From positions 1-52,983 of the forward strand of contig NAVB01000043.1 of NCBI GenBank assembly GCA_002179805.1: 52,983 nt of DNA, given 5' to 3'. The translations under genes were made by a program, and so were the position numbers. The DNA comes from Acanthamoeba lenticulata. Its lineage: Eukaryota; Discosea; Longamoebia; Acanthamoebidae. Below, one piece after another: positions 22,250-32,058 of the stretch (position 1 is the stretch's first letter; every line of letters starts with the position of its first letter). The notes under the pieces are model-generated. The model was not told the origin of the DNA and did not search any database. It saw nothing but the letters and a program-made list of their open reading frames with translations.

Positions 22250-25200
22250 TCAGAGGAAGCCGCGGCAGGTCGGCGCGCCGCAGTGGCACTCACGCCGGCC
22301 GTCGGGGCCCGGCTTCAGGGCGTAGTCCCACGTGAGCTCCGTGTTGGCCGGGATGTCAAACGCCGCAAAAAAGCAGTGTCTGTGCGCCGCCCATGTGTGC
22401 GTCAGAGCACATACTTTTGCAAAAGCAACCGTAACGAGAGGTCAAGAGTGCGTACGAGGCCACGCGCAGGTCGTGCAGCTCATGCATGACGGACACCGTC
22501 CACAGGTTGGGCTCGCACGAGTGCTGTGCGTGTGCGGCGCGCGTGTGCGCGAGAGAGTGAGCGCGTGCGGGCTTGGGCGAGCGGGCGGACGGGGGTTGGC
22601 GCACGTTGAGGAAACGTGCGATGTTGCCGCGCCGGTGCGGGTTGACCACGTAGGGCTCGCTCAGGTCTTGATACAGCTGCCATCGAAGCCCATTGATCTT
22701 CTTCGCCCTCTCGTCTCCCTCGTCGTTGTCCCTCTCGTTCTCGTTGTTCTCGTTCTTGTTGTTGTTGACGTCCGCTTCGTGCTGTTTGTCGCTGTGCTCC
22801 CTCGCGTGGTGTTCGTCCTCGTCCCGGCGCACCTGCGGCAGCTTGATCTCCCGCCCGTCGAGCAGAAGCAACACGTCTTCGCAGACATCATCCTCCTCCT
22901 CCTCCTCCTCCTCCTCCGCCGCTTCGTCCTCGTCCTCCTTCGCATCGCGCTCGACCTTCTCCTTTGTTTCGTCCTCCCCGCCCTTCTCTTCCTCCTCTTC
23001 CTCCTCATCGCAGATCAGGCGCTTGCGCTTGCGTTTAGACGCCTCGCCTGCCTGCGAGCTCTGTTGCTGGTTGAGCACCAGCGACGTCGTCAGCGTAAAC
23101 TGCGCCTCCTGTTCCTGCTTCTCTTCCTTTGCCTTGTCCTCTTGTTCCTCCTCCTTCTTCTGCTCTCCCTCTCCTTCTTCTTCCTTCTTCTCTTGGTCGA
23201 CCCCCTTCTCTTCTTCCTCCTCCTTTCCCTCGTTCTTCTCTTCTTCCTCTTGCTTATCTTCGTCTTCTATCTCCTTCTCTTGGAGTTCCATCGCCATCGT
23301 CGTGGTTGAGGGTTGCTGGGGGTCGTGTTGAGCCTCCGCCTTCACCTCCTCCACGTCCATCGCTTCCCTTTGCTCCACCACGTCATCACCACCATCATCA
23401 TCGTCGTCCATCCTTTCCCGCTTCGGCTTGTCCTCGGCCTCGCCTCCTTCCGCATCTCCTCCGTTCGTTGTGGTGGCCGCCACGACGGTGCCCTCGTCGA
23501 TGATCACCTCTTCTTCCTCCTTCTCCTCCTTCGCCCCGGTCTCGTCCTTGCCAACGACCTCGGCCGCCACCATGTCGTCGCCACCATGCGGGGAATCCTC
23601 CTTCTCGGCGTCATCATCGCCGTTGTCGTCGTCATCGCTGACTTCGACAACGACCGTGTCTCCACGCAGGTGCCTCTTCTTCTCCTTTTCCTCCTCGGCG
23701 TCGATGTCGTCGCCGTCGTCTTGCGATAAGTCGATAAAAGTCGGCTCCGCCTCCAAAGGCCTCGAAGACTTGTTTGTCCGGCCGCGACCTCGGCGCTTGG
23801 GCCCGGCCCACGACACCGCCGACGCCGTCTTCCTCCTTCGCTTGGTTTGACGCGGGTTTGGACCGGCCGCAGCCTCGGCCTCTTGCTTGCGCTGACGTCG
23901 CGCCTTGGCTTTGGCCTCGGCCTGAGCCCGCCTGGCGGTCTCGCGCATGGCCTCGCGGCGCCGGTGGTCGATGACCTCGAGGCCGTCGAGGTCGAGCAGG
24001 TACCGGTCGCTCTCGACCTGGTCGGCCATGTCGCTGGTGATGACCTCGCCCACGTACTCCATCACGAAGCTGCCCGACGGGATGTCCTCCAGCGTGCGCA
24101 CGCCCCAGCCCTTGCGCTTGGTGTAGAACAGCTGCAGCTTGGCCCGCATCCCGGCCTGCGCCACTCGGTTGCCGCACGCCCGGCCGCACTGACACTTGTC
24201 GCCGCACTCGACGATCCTGCCCACAATAAATGTTTTACAAATATCAGTCTCTTGATTCTTAAAACAAAAAATATTTCTTTATTGTATTTTTAATATGAAA
24301 TTGTTTTTCATCGATTATCAAAGACACAATTAATGAATTGATAAAGAATTGGCTGGTACAGGGGGACATCGTCTTGCGCGCAGCCGTGGGCGTCGTAGAT
24401 GGGCTTCTGGCTACTGGAGCCCTCGAACTCGCGCGTCATTTTGATGCACGCACACACGCTCGCGTCTAGTGTTGGAAATGTGTAAAACAAAAAGAAAATA
24501 CAATAAAATAAAACAAGACAAAAAATAAACAATAAACAAAGCAAAATAAGAGTATGTGGTCAAAGCAAGTCAACGTACCGGTGCAGCCGTCTGTGCAGGT
24601 GCAGCACACGATCGGCGTCCCGTTGACGACGATGGACGGGTCGAGGACCGACCGCCGTATGTACTCGAAGGACTCGGGCGCCTCAAGCGAGCGCAAGTTG
24701 ACGCACTCGATCGGCACCGACTCGACGCCGTAGCTGATGTCCTCGATGCGGAGCAGCGGCGGCCTCTCCGGCTTCTTCGGCGCCCAAGCCCGACGCCGCT
24801 TGGTCGCGGCCGCCGGCTTGGCGGGACTCTGCCGCTTGGTGGGCTGGCGGCGGCCGCGGCGGTGCGGTCGTAGTCCGTCGCCAGAGCTGCTCCTGGCTGC
24901 GCGGTCAAGCGAGCCAAACGCGTTTACGAGGAGAGCCTTGCGCTTGAGCGTCTGGCGGATCACCACGTGTGGGTTGTAGCTGAAGTTGGCTCGCGTGACG
25001 TTGGTGATGTCCTTGGCCACCAAGTAGCGCTCCACTTCACGGGTCGATCGCAGCTTCTTGCCCGTCTCGGGGGCAAAGTAGTAGACGTCCTGCCTCACCT
25101 TGGCCGTGGCGCCCGACTGTCGCGTGACCACCTCGCGCCGCCAGCCTAGCCGTAGGGGCACACTGTACACGTCTTCTCTCCCCTCTTCCTCATCTTCTTC

Positions 25201-25712
25201 TTCTTCTTCTTCGTTTTCTGCTGCAGCTTGGCTGTGCAGTTGTGCTTCAACTTGCTGTTGATTTGGAGTATTGTTGGCACTTTCGGCCTGCTGGGTAGGC
25301 TCGTGGCCTTTGAGGCTTATGGTGAAGGAGGCAGCGTAGGGGAGAAGAACGCGCGAGGGGCGCGAACGACATGACCAACCTCATTACTGTTGTTGTTATT
25401 GTTGTTATTGTTGCTGTCGAAGCTGGAGCTGGTGGTTGTGGTGGCGGGGGAGCTGGTGGGTAGTTCGCCGCCAAAGTCGGGCGCTGAGTTCTCGGCGAGG
25501 AAGGCGTCTAGCATCTCGGCGATGGCAACAACAGGACTAGAGGGAGACTCTGAGGCACAGTCGCCCTCCAGGCCAGGAGGAGGAGGTACGCCGTCACTGT
25601 GTACGTGCACCGACCTTACGGCCTGTTGGCTGCAGCTCGCAGGGGCTTCGACAGGGCGGACAAGGCTTTCCTCGTCCTGAGCCCTACTCTCTTCGCTCAA
25701 GGTGTCTGCCAT
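22250..25712 (-). CDS. SETDB-like histone H3K9 methyltransferase with MBD, pre-SET and bifurcated SET domain
   Basis: SETDB/SUV39 enzymes methylate histone H3 lysine 9. Exons can be joined from ATG 25712 to TGA 22250. After a disordered N-terminus with an Asn run comes a methyl-CpG-binding-like domain (LRLGWRREVVTRQ...YYFAPETGKKLRSTREVERYL). The pre-SET follows (EDISYGVESVPIECVN, then CCTCTDGC, CAC, and ECGDKCQCGRACGNR). SET begins KLQLFYTKRKGWGVRTLEDI and SFVMEYVGEV. It is then split by about 440 residues of Lys/Glu/Asp-rich insert, resumes at YVVNPHRRGNIARFLN|HSCEPN and ends ELTWDYALKPG with post-SET CHCGAPTCRGFL. This order, including the split SET, is that of animal SETDB1. No Tudor domains are seen. 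Introns with gtgcgcc and gtacgc donors flank the HSCEPN exon. Confidence 0.87.
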
Positions 25713-26085
25713 GGTGGCGTGTGCCACTGCCCTCGTACGTGCACGCACGGGCCAAGGATTAAAAATCAGAGTCGGTCTTTGGCGGTGCGTGATAGAAGAA
25801 TGGTGCGTACAGACAAGGGGCGTGTCAATTGGGGCCCCAATTTCAGGATCCATTCTTTAAACGTCCCCGTCCGAACGCGATCCGGTACGATCGCGATCTC
25901 GCGCACTACCCGCCGACCTGCTGCGGTACAGGCCCTTTGGCGACAAGCATGGGAAAATGATGAGGAAAATGGACTTGAAAAGCTTTTATTAGCAAATTTT
26001 TGTTCTTTCTTGCCAAATGTTTCTTCCAGGCCATTAATTGAAAACGCATTTTGCAAAATGGAGAAGTAGCAATAAGACCACCACA
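25713..26085. promoter_or_regulatory. Shared upstream region of divergent SETDB-like and F-box/ankyrin genes
   Basis: This 373-base region lies between two divergent starts and must include both promoters. I see no clear TATA box; an AT-rich patch occurs around 25980-26060. Confidence 0.35.
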
Positions 26086-27414
26086 ATGGCCGAGGTCCCT
26101 CCACGCAGAAGCACTGCTGCCGGGTCTGGGAGCTCCACCGGTGAAGACCTTGGCATGGGCGACCTCATGGTGGAACTTGTTGGCGTCATCCTCAGCTTCG
26201 TGCGGCCGCTCGCTCTGCCGGCCTGCCGCGCCGTGTGCCGCACGTGGGTCGATATCCTCTCAAAGCAGCCGCAGCACAGCATGAAAGGCGGCCAAATCAC
26301 CCTCTCGGCGACCGCGCGCGCCGTTGTCGTTGCGCCACAAAAGCACTTTGCGGCGAGGCTGGCGCGCGAGGGCTGGCTCTCGGTACTCCAATGGGCGCGC
26401 CACAGTGGCTGCCCGTGGGCTGACCATTTTCGGACCTGCAGCATGGCGGCCAAAGGTGGCCACCTGGCCGTGCTCCAGTGGGCGCGTGCCAACGGCTGCC
26501 CGTGGAGCACGTTCACCTGTGCCTACGCTGCCAAGGCCGGGCACCTGGAGCTCCTCCAATGGGCGCGAGCCAACGGCTGCCCGTGGGACGGCTACACCAC
26601 CAGCTGGGCGGCGAAGAAAGGCCGCTTGGCGGTGCTCCAGTGGGCGCGTGACAACGGCTGCACGTGGGGCCCAGCAACATGTGCCGAAGCGGCCAAGGGA
26701 GGCCACTGGCACGTGCTCCAGTGGGCGCGTGCCAATGGCTGCCCGTGGGACGAATGGACTTGCGCCGCCGTGGGCGGAGACTTGGACATGCTTCAGTGGG
26801 CGCGTGCCAACGGCTGCCCGTGGGATCGGCGGACCTGTGACTATGCCGCTCAGGGAGGTCATCTCCAAGTGCTGCAGTGGGCGCACGCCAACGGCTGCCC
26901 CTGGGATTACAAGTGGATCTGCGCCTCTGCTGCTCTAGGTGGCAACCTGGACATGCTGAAGTGGCTTCACTCCTGTGGCGCCTACTGGAACTCGGAGACC
27001 TGCAGTGGCGCAGCCAAAGGTGGCCATTTGGACGTGCTCCAGTGGGCGCGTGCCAATGGCTGCCCGTGGGATGAGAGGACCTGCAGCAGAGCCGCTGAAG
27101 GAGGCCATCTGGACGTGCTCCAGTGGGCTCGTGCCAACGGTTGTCCATGGGATGAAGGGACCTGTTCGGCGGCGGCTGGTGGAGGCCACCTGGCCGTGCT
27201 CCAGTGGGCGCACGCCAACGGCTGCCCATGGGATGAAGAAAGCTGTGCCTCTGCTGCTCGTGGAGGCCACCTGGCCGTGCTCCAGTGGTTGCGCCAAAAC
27301 GGCTGCCCATGGGACAGGGAGACGATCGTCAGCGCGGATTTGGGCGACCGTTTCCTTGTGCTCGAGTGGGCCTTTGCCAACGGCTGCCCCTGGGGTGAAG
27401 GGGATTTGTGGTGA
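26086..27414 (+). CDS. F-box-like protein with 13 ankyrin-like LQWARANGCPW repeats
   Basis: The start ATG 26086 gives 442 residues without introns. Residues about 30-65 (LMVELVGVILSFVRPLALPACRAVCRTWVDIL) have the hydrophobic and Leu-Pro-type spacing of an F-box, which would link the protein to an SCF ubiquitin ligase. From about residue 95 on come 13 repeats of about 27 residues with the consensus GGHLxVLQWARANGCPWDExTCxxAA, a divergent ankyrin type abundant in Acanthamoeba, some algae and giant viruses. Repeats 4, 6 and 8 are the most divergent (DNGCTW, a shorter VGGDLDM unit, and CGAYW). The DNA repeats about every 81 bases. The F-box would bind Skp1 and the repeats a target; this is inference. 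A related, decayed fragment lies at 35065-35305. Confidence 0.8.
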   Translation: MAEVPPRRSTAAGSGSSTGEDLGMGDLMVELVGVILSFVRPLALPACRAVCRTWVDILSKQPQHSMKGGQITLSATARAVVVAPQKHFAARLAREGWLSVLQWARHSGCPWADHFRTCSMAAKGGHLAVLQWARANGCPWSTFTCAYAAKAGHLELLQWARANGCPWDGYTTSWAAKKGRLAVLQWARDNGCTWGPATCAEAAKGGHWHVLQWARANGCPWDEWTCAAVGGDLDMLQWARANGCPWDRRTCDYAAQGGHLQVLQWAHANGCPWDYKWICASAALGGNLDMLKWLHSCGAYWNSETCSGAAKGGHLDVLQWARANGCPWDERTCSRAAEGGHLDVLQWARANGCPWDEGTCSAAAGGGHLAVLQWAHANGCPWDEESCASAARGGHLAVLQWLRQNGCPWDRETIVSADLGDRFLVLEWAFANGCPWGEGDLW

Positions 27415-27483
27415 GAGATGGAAGTGGCCGCTGGCTTCACCCCAGGAACCTCCAACACCAAAACAAAACAACATAAATAGAAC

Positions 27484-28769
27484 ACCTTGATCAAGTCTTG
27501 GCTAATACAACGTGCAGTGTTAGACGAGGACAAGGGTGTGGTGTCCTCCTTCTCTTTCTCTTTGCCTCGATCGTCCTCGTCCTCGTCCTCGTCGGAGCCC
27601 ACCTCGAACGCGCCAGCAGCCTGCACTGGAAGAGCGTCTTCTGGGAGTGTGTCTTCGTCGGGCCGCTCCTCAGTCTCTTCCTCAAAGTCGGAGAGCGCCT
27701 CCTCCTCGCCCGCGCCCGCGCCCGCGGCGTGGCGGTCATGCGCCGTCCTGCCTCGCGCCACCACAATCAGCATCATCACCATTATTATCAGTATCACAAC
27801 TGACACTAGCCATGGCGATTGCGGCGGAGATCAGCGACGCACTTCTGGGCGATGTGGAGGTAGTGGTTTATCTTTTCGACGATGGTGTCCTTAAAGGCGT
27901 CGTTCATGGTGTCGGCGAACATTGTCACGTCAAACTCCTCGCCGCTGTACAAGACTTTTATGTGCGTTTTTGTTTAGTTCATTTTTATTTTGGTTTTTGT
28001 TTTTAGTTTATTTGTTTTGTTTTTGTTTTTGTTTTTGTTTTTGTGGCGCCATGAGGCGTGAGGGCGGGGCGCCGTACGGAGGATGACCTTGGACATGGTC
28101 CGGCCGGTCTGGCCGCGAGAGATCTTTTTCTCAGCATGGTCGACGTCCAACACGCGAATCACCGTCGATTCGGTCCAGAACATGCGTCTGGGACGATGCG
28201 CGACATGAGCGAGTGGCTGGGGCGAAGGCGGGGCAGGAGGCGGCCACCCTACCGGTTGGTGGTGCGTTTGATCTTCATGCGGAGGAGGTCAACGATGACC
28301 TTGCGCTTGGCCATTAGGAGCACCACCACGGGGATCATCGCCGCCACGCAGAGCGCGAACAAGTACCTGTGCGTGTGTGCGGCGCGTGCGGCGTGTGTTA
28401 ATGGCTTGTGGGTTGTGCGCTTCGTGGGCGCTCGCGAGAAACGCACAGGCCCAACTGGTGGTCGAGGATGACCGCCAGCAGTGCGCCCACCGACGACAAA
28501 CCTGCACCATATAAATAATATAAATAAAGGTCAATAAATTTAAAAATGCAATAATAGCACAGAAACGGCCACAATAAAATCTATTATGGCCACAATAAAC
28601 AAAAAAAGATTTTGAAAAAGGTACCGATGAGGGTGCCCAGTACACCGAGAAAGACGTTCCAGTGGGAGACATCCTCCACCACGAGCTGGAAGCCGCGTGT
28701 GCGCAGAGCGATGCCCGGCCCGAAAAACGACGTCCAAGACTCAGGGTCGTTGGCCGTCAGCTCTCGCAT
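27484..28769 (-). CDS. Unknown membrane protein with acidic C-terminal tail (3' end unresolved)
   Basis: I do not recognise this family. The start ATG 28769 (MRELTANDPESW) leads into FFGPGIALRTRGFQLVVEDV. Two hydrophobic segments follow, WNVFLGVLGTLIG|LSSVGALLAVIL and YLFALCVAAMIPVVVLLMA, joined over introns at about 28501-28621 and 28370-28445. A basic stretch (KRKVIVDLLRMKIKRTTNRR), a mixed region (MFWTESTVIRVLDVDHAEKKI) and EEFDVTMFADTMNDAFKDTIVEKI come next. An intron at 27748-27842 (donor gtgcgt, acceptor ggcag) then joins to an acidic tail (EEEALSDFEEETEERPDEDTLPED). The tail stays open past 27484, so the true stop or a last intron cannot be fixed. The gene is convergent with the F-box gene and starts only 87 bases after the O-methyltransferase stop. 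Confidence 0.55.
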
Positions 28770-28856
28770 GTCTTTCCAGATCGATTTACTCTTCCTTGCG
28801 CCTTTTTGCCATTTTTATTTCATTTTTTTAAAATAAAAAAATAAATGCCGAGAATT

Positions 28857-30699
28857 TTAAGCAGTCGTCTGGGGCACCGCCTCGATGACGGTGAAGGGAC
28901 TGCGCGTGTCCACTGCACGTCGGAGGGTAAAGCCTGCGGTGGCCAGGAGGACCTTGAGCTCGTCCTGCGTACGGCCGCGGCCCTGATAGACCGCCAGCGA
29001 GACCAGGTCCAGCGCGAGGTTCAGCTGGCGCGTGTCGTGCGGCCGGATGAAGTCGGCCTCGACCAGCACCAGCTTCTGCTCTACGCCTGAAGATGACGAT
29101 GAGCTTCAAGATGAAGAAGAAGAAGAAGAAAGAGGTTATGTTCATGTGTACCAGACGTCATGGCCTTGCGGACATTGCGCAGGAGGACGAGCGCCTGCTC
29201 ATCGTCGAGCTGGCTGAGGATGCCCTTGAGCAGGTAGCAGTCCCCGCCGGCCGGGATGGCCTCCATGAAGTCGCCGGCCTCCAACACCACTCGCTCTGTA
29301 ACATCGATAATGTAAGGCGTTAGACGTTTGATGACGATGAATGTGATGATTAAGAACGCACCTTCATAGCCGGTCACGCGGGGGCCGTAGCGCTGGTGCC
29401 ACTCTTCGCGGGCCTCGTCGATGACATGCTGCTGGTCGATGATTGTGGCAGTCATGTTGACGTAACGACGGAGCAGTCTGCTGACAAAGTTGCCGCGGCC
29501 TCCGCCCACATCAACCACATGCTGCACGAAGAAGGATGAATTCAAAGATGAGCCCAACACATGGTCCTTTGGCCCGCCACTTGCGCGCACCTTGAAGTGG
29601 CTAAAGTCGTAGTCGTCAAGCACGGCGGTGCCGCGAAGGGCGTTGGTCTCGGCCACGGCCTGGTTGAAGACCTCGTTCTCCGGTCGGTTGTCATCATAAT
29701 AGTCCCACAGGGACTCTCCAGTCAGGCGCTGTGGTGGCACCACAGCACACGCGAGTTAGAGGATAACTACGATCGTGTAATTATTCATTAATATATATTA
29801 TAATATTATAATATTATAAATATTATTATTATTATTATTTATATTTTTAAAAAATGCGCACCAGCCGCCAGCCTGCGATGCCCTCGGTGAGGGTGAGCAG
29901 CATGCCCTCGGAGCCGCCCCAGTGGAGGTGGTCGTGGTGGACCAACACGAGGTTGCGCACCGACGACGGGTGGTCCTTCCTGCCCAGACATCACAACAAC
30001 AACAACAACATCAGGCACAGTGCGTGATGAGCCGCGACTCGATCGTGGCCACGACGTCAGGCTTGCGGGCGGCCTGCGTACCGGAGCACGGCGGAGAGGT
30101 CGGTGTTTCGGAACACGCGTGGCGCCTCCTCGGCAAAGTAGCCGTGGGCGGCCAAGGCGCGGAGGATCCGGTAGAGGTTGTCCTCGCGCACCCCGGTGGC
30201 CTCGGCCAGCTCCTGCACCGTCTTGCTCCCGCCGCCGACCAGGTCGGCAATGCCCAACTGTAAAAGGGCGTGAACATGAGCCAACAAGTGATAAAGATGA
30301 CGAAAGAAGCTGGACTCGAGTGATGAAGAGGGCAAAGAGGACAACCTTGGCGGCAAGGCGCAGCGCCTGCGAGGTGAAGTGTGACGTGGCCAGCTGGAGG
30401 GCGGCATAGGGAGGAGGGACGAGCTTGCTGCGCAGATACACCAAAGCTGAACCGCGAGCAAGATCAGCGGTGGAGAAGAAGCATGGACTACGCATGAGGG
30501 AAGGGAAGGAGATCATGCCTTGGTCTGCCCACTGGATGAAGCGATAGACGACCCATGAAGAGGGTGGCGCGCTGTAATCGGCGTCGACGAGGGTAGACTG
30601 ATTAGGCGCCTTCACGTACGAAACGATGCTGCGGCCCATGTAGCCGACAGACACCCCGAAGAGCACTACCAGTAGCGCCCAATGCCACTTCAACTCCAT
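28857..30699 (-). CDS. SAM-dependent O-methyltransferase (ASMT/plant COMT type) with N-terminal membrane anchor
   Basis: This family transfers a methyl group from S-adenosylmethionine to hydroxyl groups of small molecules. The catalytic domain shows motif I (HVVDVGGGRGNFVSRLL), then RVVLEAGDFMEAIPAGGDCYLLKGILSQLDDEQ, and KLVLVEADFIR. The N-terminal dimerisation/winged-helix part reads LGIADLVGGGSKTVQELAEATGVREDNLYRILRALA. Unusually for the family, the protein begins with a hydrophobic anchor (WHWALLVVLFGVSVGYMG, residues about 6-24). Several introns interrupt it. One near 30455-30530 fits a GC-AG intron, because AAG|gcatga ... ttcag|CTTTGG joins Q-ALVYLRSKL; reading through is the alternative. 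The start is ATG 30699 and the stop TAA 28857-28859. Substrate unknown. Confidence 0.85.
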
Positions 30700-30880
30700 C
30701 TATCTTTCTCTTGATTGTGTCTTGCTGGTGCACGCCGGCGTCTGGTGTGTCTCTTGCAGAACCGCCGAGTTTTAGGAGGCACTTCACGGGCCAATCATCA
30801 AAAAACGCCGTTTAAAAATAAAATAAAAATTGTGAGCGTTATTGTGGCGAACGAGGAGGCAAGCCAAGTCGGGGCTCAGT

Positions 30881-31895
30881 TTACATAAATTCATCCTCAT
30901 AGTTCTCGTCAACGTCGGCGTTGGAGGTGAGGAGATCGCCCTGCTTGTGGAGATCGGTGTAGCTTCGGATCTCCTGGTCCCGACGCGTCTTCTCCCTCTG
31001 CTCCCGTTCCTCCTTGGCCTTTTGCTTCTTGAGTGCCGTGCTCTCGTTCCTCATCTCCCGCATTCGGTCTTCGTAGAGGGCTGATCTCACGTGATTGTAA
31101 GAAAGCATAGTACAATTGTTATCATCTTGGTGTTCACCATCACGCAAGAAAGAGAAAGCAAGGAAGTTGCAGGTACCTTGAAGATCAACCTGCTTCTCAA
31201 CCTTGGTCTTGTTGAGCCGGTTCAGGATCATGTTCAGCTTCGACACCTTGACGCTCTTGACCTGGGTGACGCAAGAGACAAAGCGTGATGCAGTGTTAGA
31301 CGCATGGCAGTACAGCAACAACAGTGGAAAAAAGCAAACCTTCTTGTCGTCCTTGAAGCCGACCTGGCCAACATCCATGCCCTGAGTCTTCTTCAGGTTG
31401 GAGTGCGGTGTGTAGATGACTGCCACGCTGGGCAGCTTGCAGCCTGAAACGACGAGCAAACAGCAACGGTCAGCAGCAATGGAGGAAGCTTCTGAAACAG
31501 AAGTGTGCATACCTTGGATGGAGTTGGCCTTCACAAGCTGCACGCAGTCCTCGAGAACGCCCTCGGGGATCTCCTCCCACGATTCGCCTCGGGGCAGTCG
31601 CAGGTAGACGTGGGCAGACGAGAGATCATCAACGTGGAACCTGAAGTAGAAGATCAGCCGGCAAGAAAAGAAAGCAGCGAATTAATCTGGGGAAAAATTA
31701 AGGGAGGGGGAATGGACCAGATGTCTTCAGGCAGACCCCAGCGTATGAGCTCTTCGTTCTCGTACTTGTCCTTGCCCATGTAGACAACGTACTTGGGGTC
31801 TTTAATCGTGCAATGATTAGATTAATCATAAATTGTTCTTGAAAGATGCACAAATGCAGAAAGGTCGTACCACGAGTAGTAAAGAAGAGTGGCAT
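30881..31895 (-). CDS. CCDC25: CCDC25-like NFACT-R domain protein
   Basis: The exons encode a close match to CCDC25. The start MPLFFTTR joins over an intron to [25 protein letters not shown]. Next come [43 protein letters not shown], then [25 protein letters not shown] and [21 protein letters not shown]. The tail is a charged helix ending [14 protein letters not shown], matching the family's typical acidic FM end. The domain (NFACT-R, DUF814) is shared with Rqc2/NEMF of ribosome quality control. In human, CCDC25 has also been described as a membrane sensor of extracellular DNA; neither role can be assigned here from sequence. Five or so introns are present. The start is ATG 31895, divergent from the EEP-type gene. 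Confidence 0.92.
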
Positions 31896-32058
31896 CTTCG
31901 TGGAGCTGGTCTGGATGGATTTCTTCGGCCTAGAACAAGATCAGAAAACAGTTTCTTTCTTCTTTTCTACTCTTCCGCCGCAGAAAAACAGGAAGGAAAT
32001 AGAACGAAATAATACACTGAGATGGCAGGTCTGGAGGCAGCTTGGACTCCCCTTTTAG

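Noticed and set aside
22332..23730. Leu/Ser-rich plus-strand frames opposite the SET-domain gene that look like membrane proteins
   Set aside because: They are the complement of Glu/Lys/Asp codon runs in the SET insert and not real membrane segments.
26260..27310. Long open frames antisense to the F-box/ankyrin gene
   Set aside because: They arise because the repeated units have no stops on the other strand; the products are simple mirror repeats with no domain.
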